From the NCBI GenBank assembly GCA_002729885.1, contig PBUB01000019.1, positions 62,001-126,000 of the forward strand: 64,000 bases of DNA. Reading direction: 5' to 3'. Below the pieces are notes generated by a model, which was not told the origin of the DNA, made no database searches, and saw only the letters and a list, made by a program, of their open reading frames with translations. Numbering within the stretch: position 1 is the stretch's first letter; every line of letters begins with the position of its first letter. This document shows, one piece after another, positions 63,236 through 64,000 of this stretch. The translations under genes were made by a program, and so were the position numbers. The DNA comes from Spirochaetaceae bacterium (GTDB lineage: Bacteria > Spirochaetota > Leptospiria > Leptospirales > Leptonemataceae).

Positions 63236-64000
63236 CTAACAGGAATGCGCAATTCCAATCAAGTATTTCGCATTCGCATAACAATTCATTTGATTTAGTT
63301 CCGCTGCTGTCAGTGCACGAGAAAAAATGATAAGTTCGGAAATATAGCCATCGAGATTGGATACGCCGGTTCCACTGCAGTCGGTACCCATCCAGATCTG
63401 AGGGGAATTTGTGAAAGCAGGCGCCGAAAGAATCTGCGCTGTCTGTGCCCCATTCAAATAAGCTGTAGTAGTTGGTGCTGTTGTATCGCGAACAAGAATT
63501 AAAACTTGCCCGGTGCCAGCCTGTACAGAACTGGCAGTAGTCAAAATATTGGCATTACCCTGTTGATCCAATCTTATTGTACCGTCAGAGAATATGTAAA
63601 GGTCGAAGTTACTTTGTGCACCACATAAGCCATTCCCGAACTGCAATAGTTTTCGAAGGCCGGTAGTTCCTCTGGGCTGAAAAATTAGAAATACAGTAAA
63701 GTCCCCGGTAATGCCTGTGAATCCGCTGGTTCGATGTAAACCTACTACTCCGGACGCTGGAAAATCCACTGCCGAAAGGCCATTCAGAATAGAGCTGGCA
63801 AGCGATGGAGATCCAACCCATGTGGACAGATCAAGACCATTCGGGCCAGAATCGTTCCAAGTTGTGACAGAGGTGCCAGTTGTCGTAATGTTCTGATTAT
63901 TCAACCAGAGATAGGTTCCTTCAGTCACAGGAGGGTTCGGAATTGTACCTGAGAGCAACACGAAAGCCAGCCATCCGTCCAATGGACTATTCTCTTCCTG
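63236..64000 (-). CDS. LamG/concanavalin-like protein, 5' end cut by window edge
   Basis: The frame stays open to the right edge, so the N-terminus is outside the window; the TTG at 63982 is internal. About 254 residues are visible. After a short hydrophobic stretch (LAFVLLSG) comes a Pro/Thr-rich linker and a LamG-type beta-sandwich: WNDSGPNGLDLS, GDFTVFLIFQPRG, YLNGAQTAQILSAP and DGYISELIIFSRALTAAE. This is the pattern of extracellular glycan- or protein-binding domains; the missing N-terminus probably carries a lipoprotein signal. Function unknown. Confidence 0.8.
   Translation of the reverse strand, partial: QEENSPLDGWLAFVLLSGTIPNPPVTEGTYLWLNNQNITTTGTSVTTWNDSGPNGLDLSTWVGSPSLASSILNGLSAVDFPASGVVGLHRTSGFTGITGDFTVFLIFQPRGTTGLRKLLQFGNGLCGAQSNFDLYIFSDGTIRLDQQGNANILTTASSVQAGTGQVLILVRDTTAPTTTAYLNGAQTAQILSAPAFTNSPQIWMGTDCSGTGVSNLDGYISELIIFSRALTAAELNQMNCYANAKYLIGIAHSC

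Noticed and set aside
62974-63330. Plus-strand frame near the right edge
   Set aside because: It overlaps the truncated LamG gene and has no recognisable features.

Overview
The window reads as a chromosomal segment of a Gram-negative, diderm spirochaete, most likely of the order Leptospirales and possibly Leptonema-like. This is inference, because no rRNA or other marker is present. Supporting signs are the many lipoprotein signal peptides with loose spirochaetal lipoboxes, an AraC regulator with a membrane-embedded N-terminus, a 7TMR-DISM histidine kinase fused to a SpoIIE-type phosphatase, a FadL porin, several chemoreceptors, and dense short operons. No tRNA, rRNA, CRISPR array, insertion sequence or phage was seen.

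Layout. 1-2071: the end of a cbb3-like terminal oxidase operon (membrane subunit cut by the left edge, a CcoO-like and a CcoP-like cytochrome). 2425-6915: RecJ-type nuclease, a lipoprotein-like YidD, a membrane protein and MtnB. 6959-16755: a chemotaxis cluster cheD-cheB, then mcp1-cheW1-cheY-STAS-cheA-mcp2-cheW2, closed by a clear terminator. 16908-23645: an MscS channel, a YggU-family protein, aconitase AcnA, a rhodanese lipoprotein and a polytopic membrane protein. 23736-27608: a second STAS protein, a sterol-desaturase-like hydroxylase, a membrane AraC regulator and a beta-lactamase-fold hydrolase. 27622-33227: DUF2339 protein, M48 protease, DUF374 acyltransferase and SH3 lipoprotein. 33314-35992: a chemoreceptor fused to an OppA/DppA-type binding domain. 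36255-41761: dihaem cytochrome, lipoproteins, an unrecognised two-gene unit and a crotonase. 41816-52706: the 7TMR kinase-phosphatase, CBS protein, an Ig-like lipoprotein next to FadL, and a lipase. 52996-64000: small lipoproteins, a soluble FIST chemoreceptor, a TetR-regulated dehydrogenase, an adenylate cyclase, a repeat-propeller lipoprotein, an MFS exporter and a truncated LamG-like protein.

How the genes work together. The che cluster supplies a nearly complete signalling core (receptors, CheW, CheA, CheY, CheB, CheD) with two receptor-CheW modules that look duplicated. CheR, CheC, CheX and CheZ are absent from the window. Two further chemoreceptors lie elsewhere: the binding-domain fusion and the FIST receptor. 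Both appear to sense inside the cell and probably feed the same CheA. Two STAS proteins and a SpoIIE-type phosphatase suggest partner-switching regulation. The TetR gene and its divergent dehydrogenase flank a textbook pair of palindromic operators.

The strongest candidate for something undescribed is the chemoreceptor with a C-terminal family-5 solute-binding domain that, by topology, should lie in the cytoplasm. A second recurrent oddity is a set of long perfect hairpins placed just after stop codons that lack the usual T-run.
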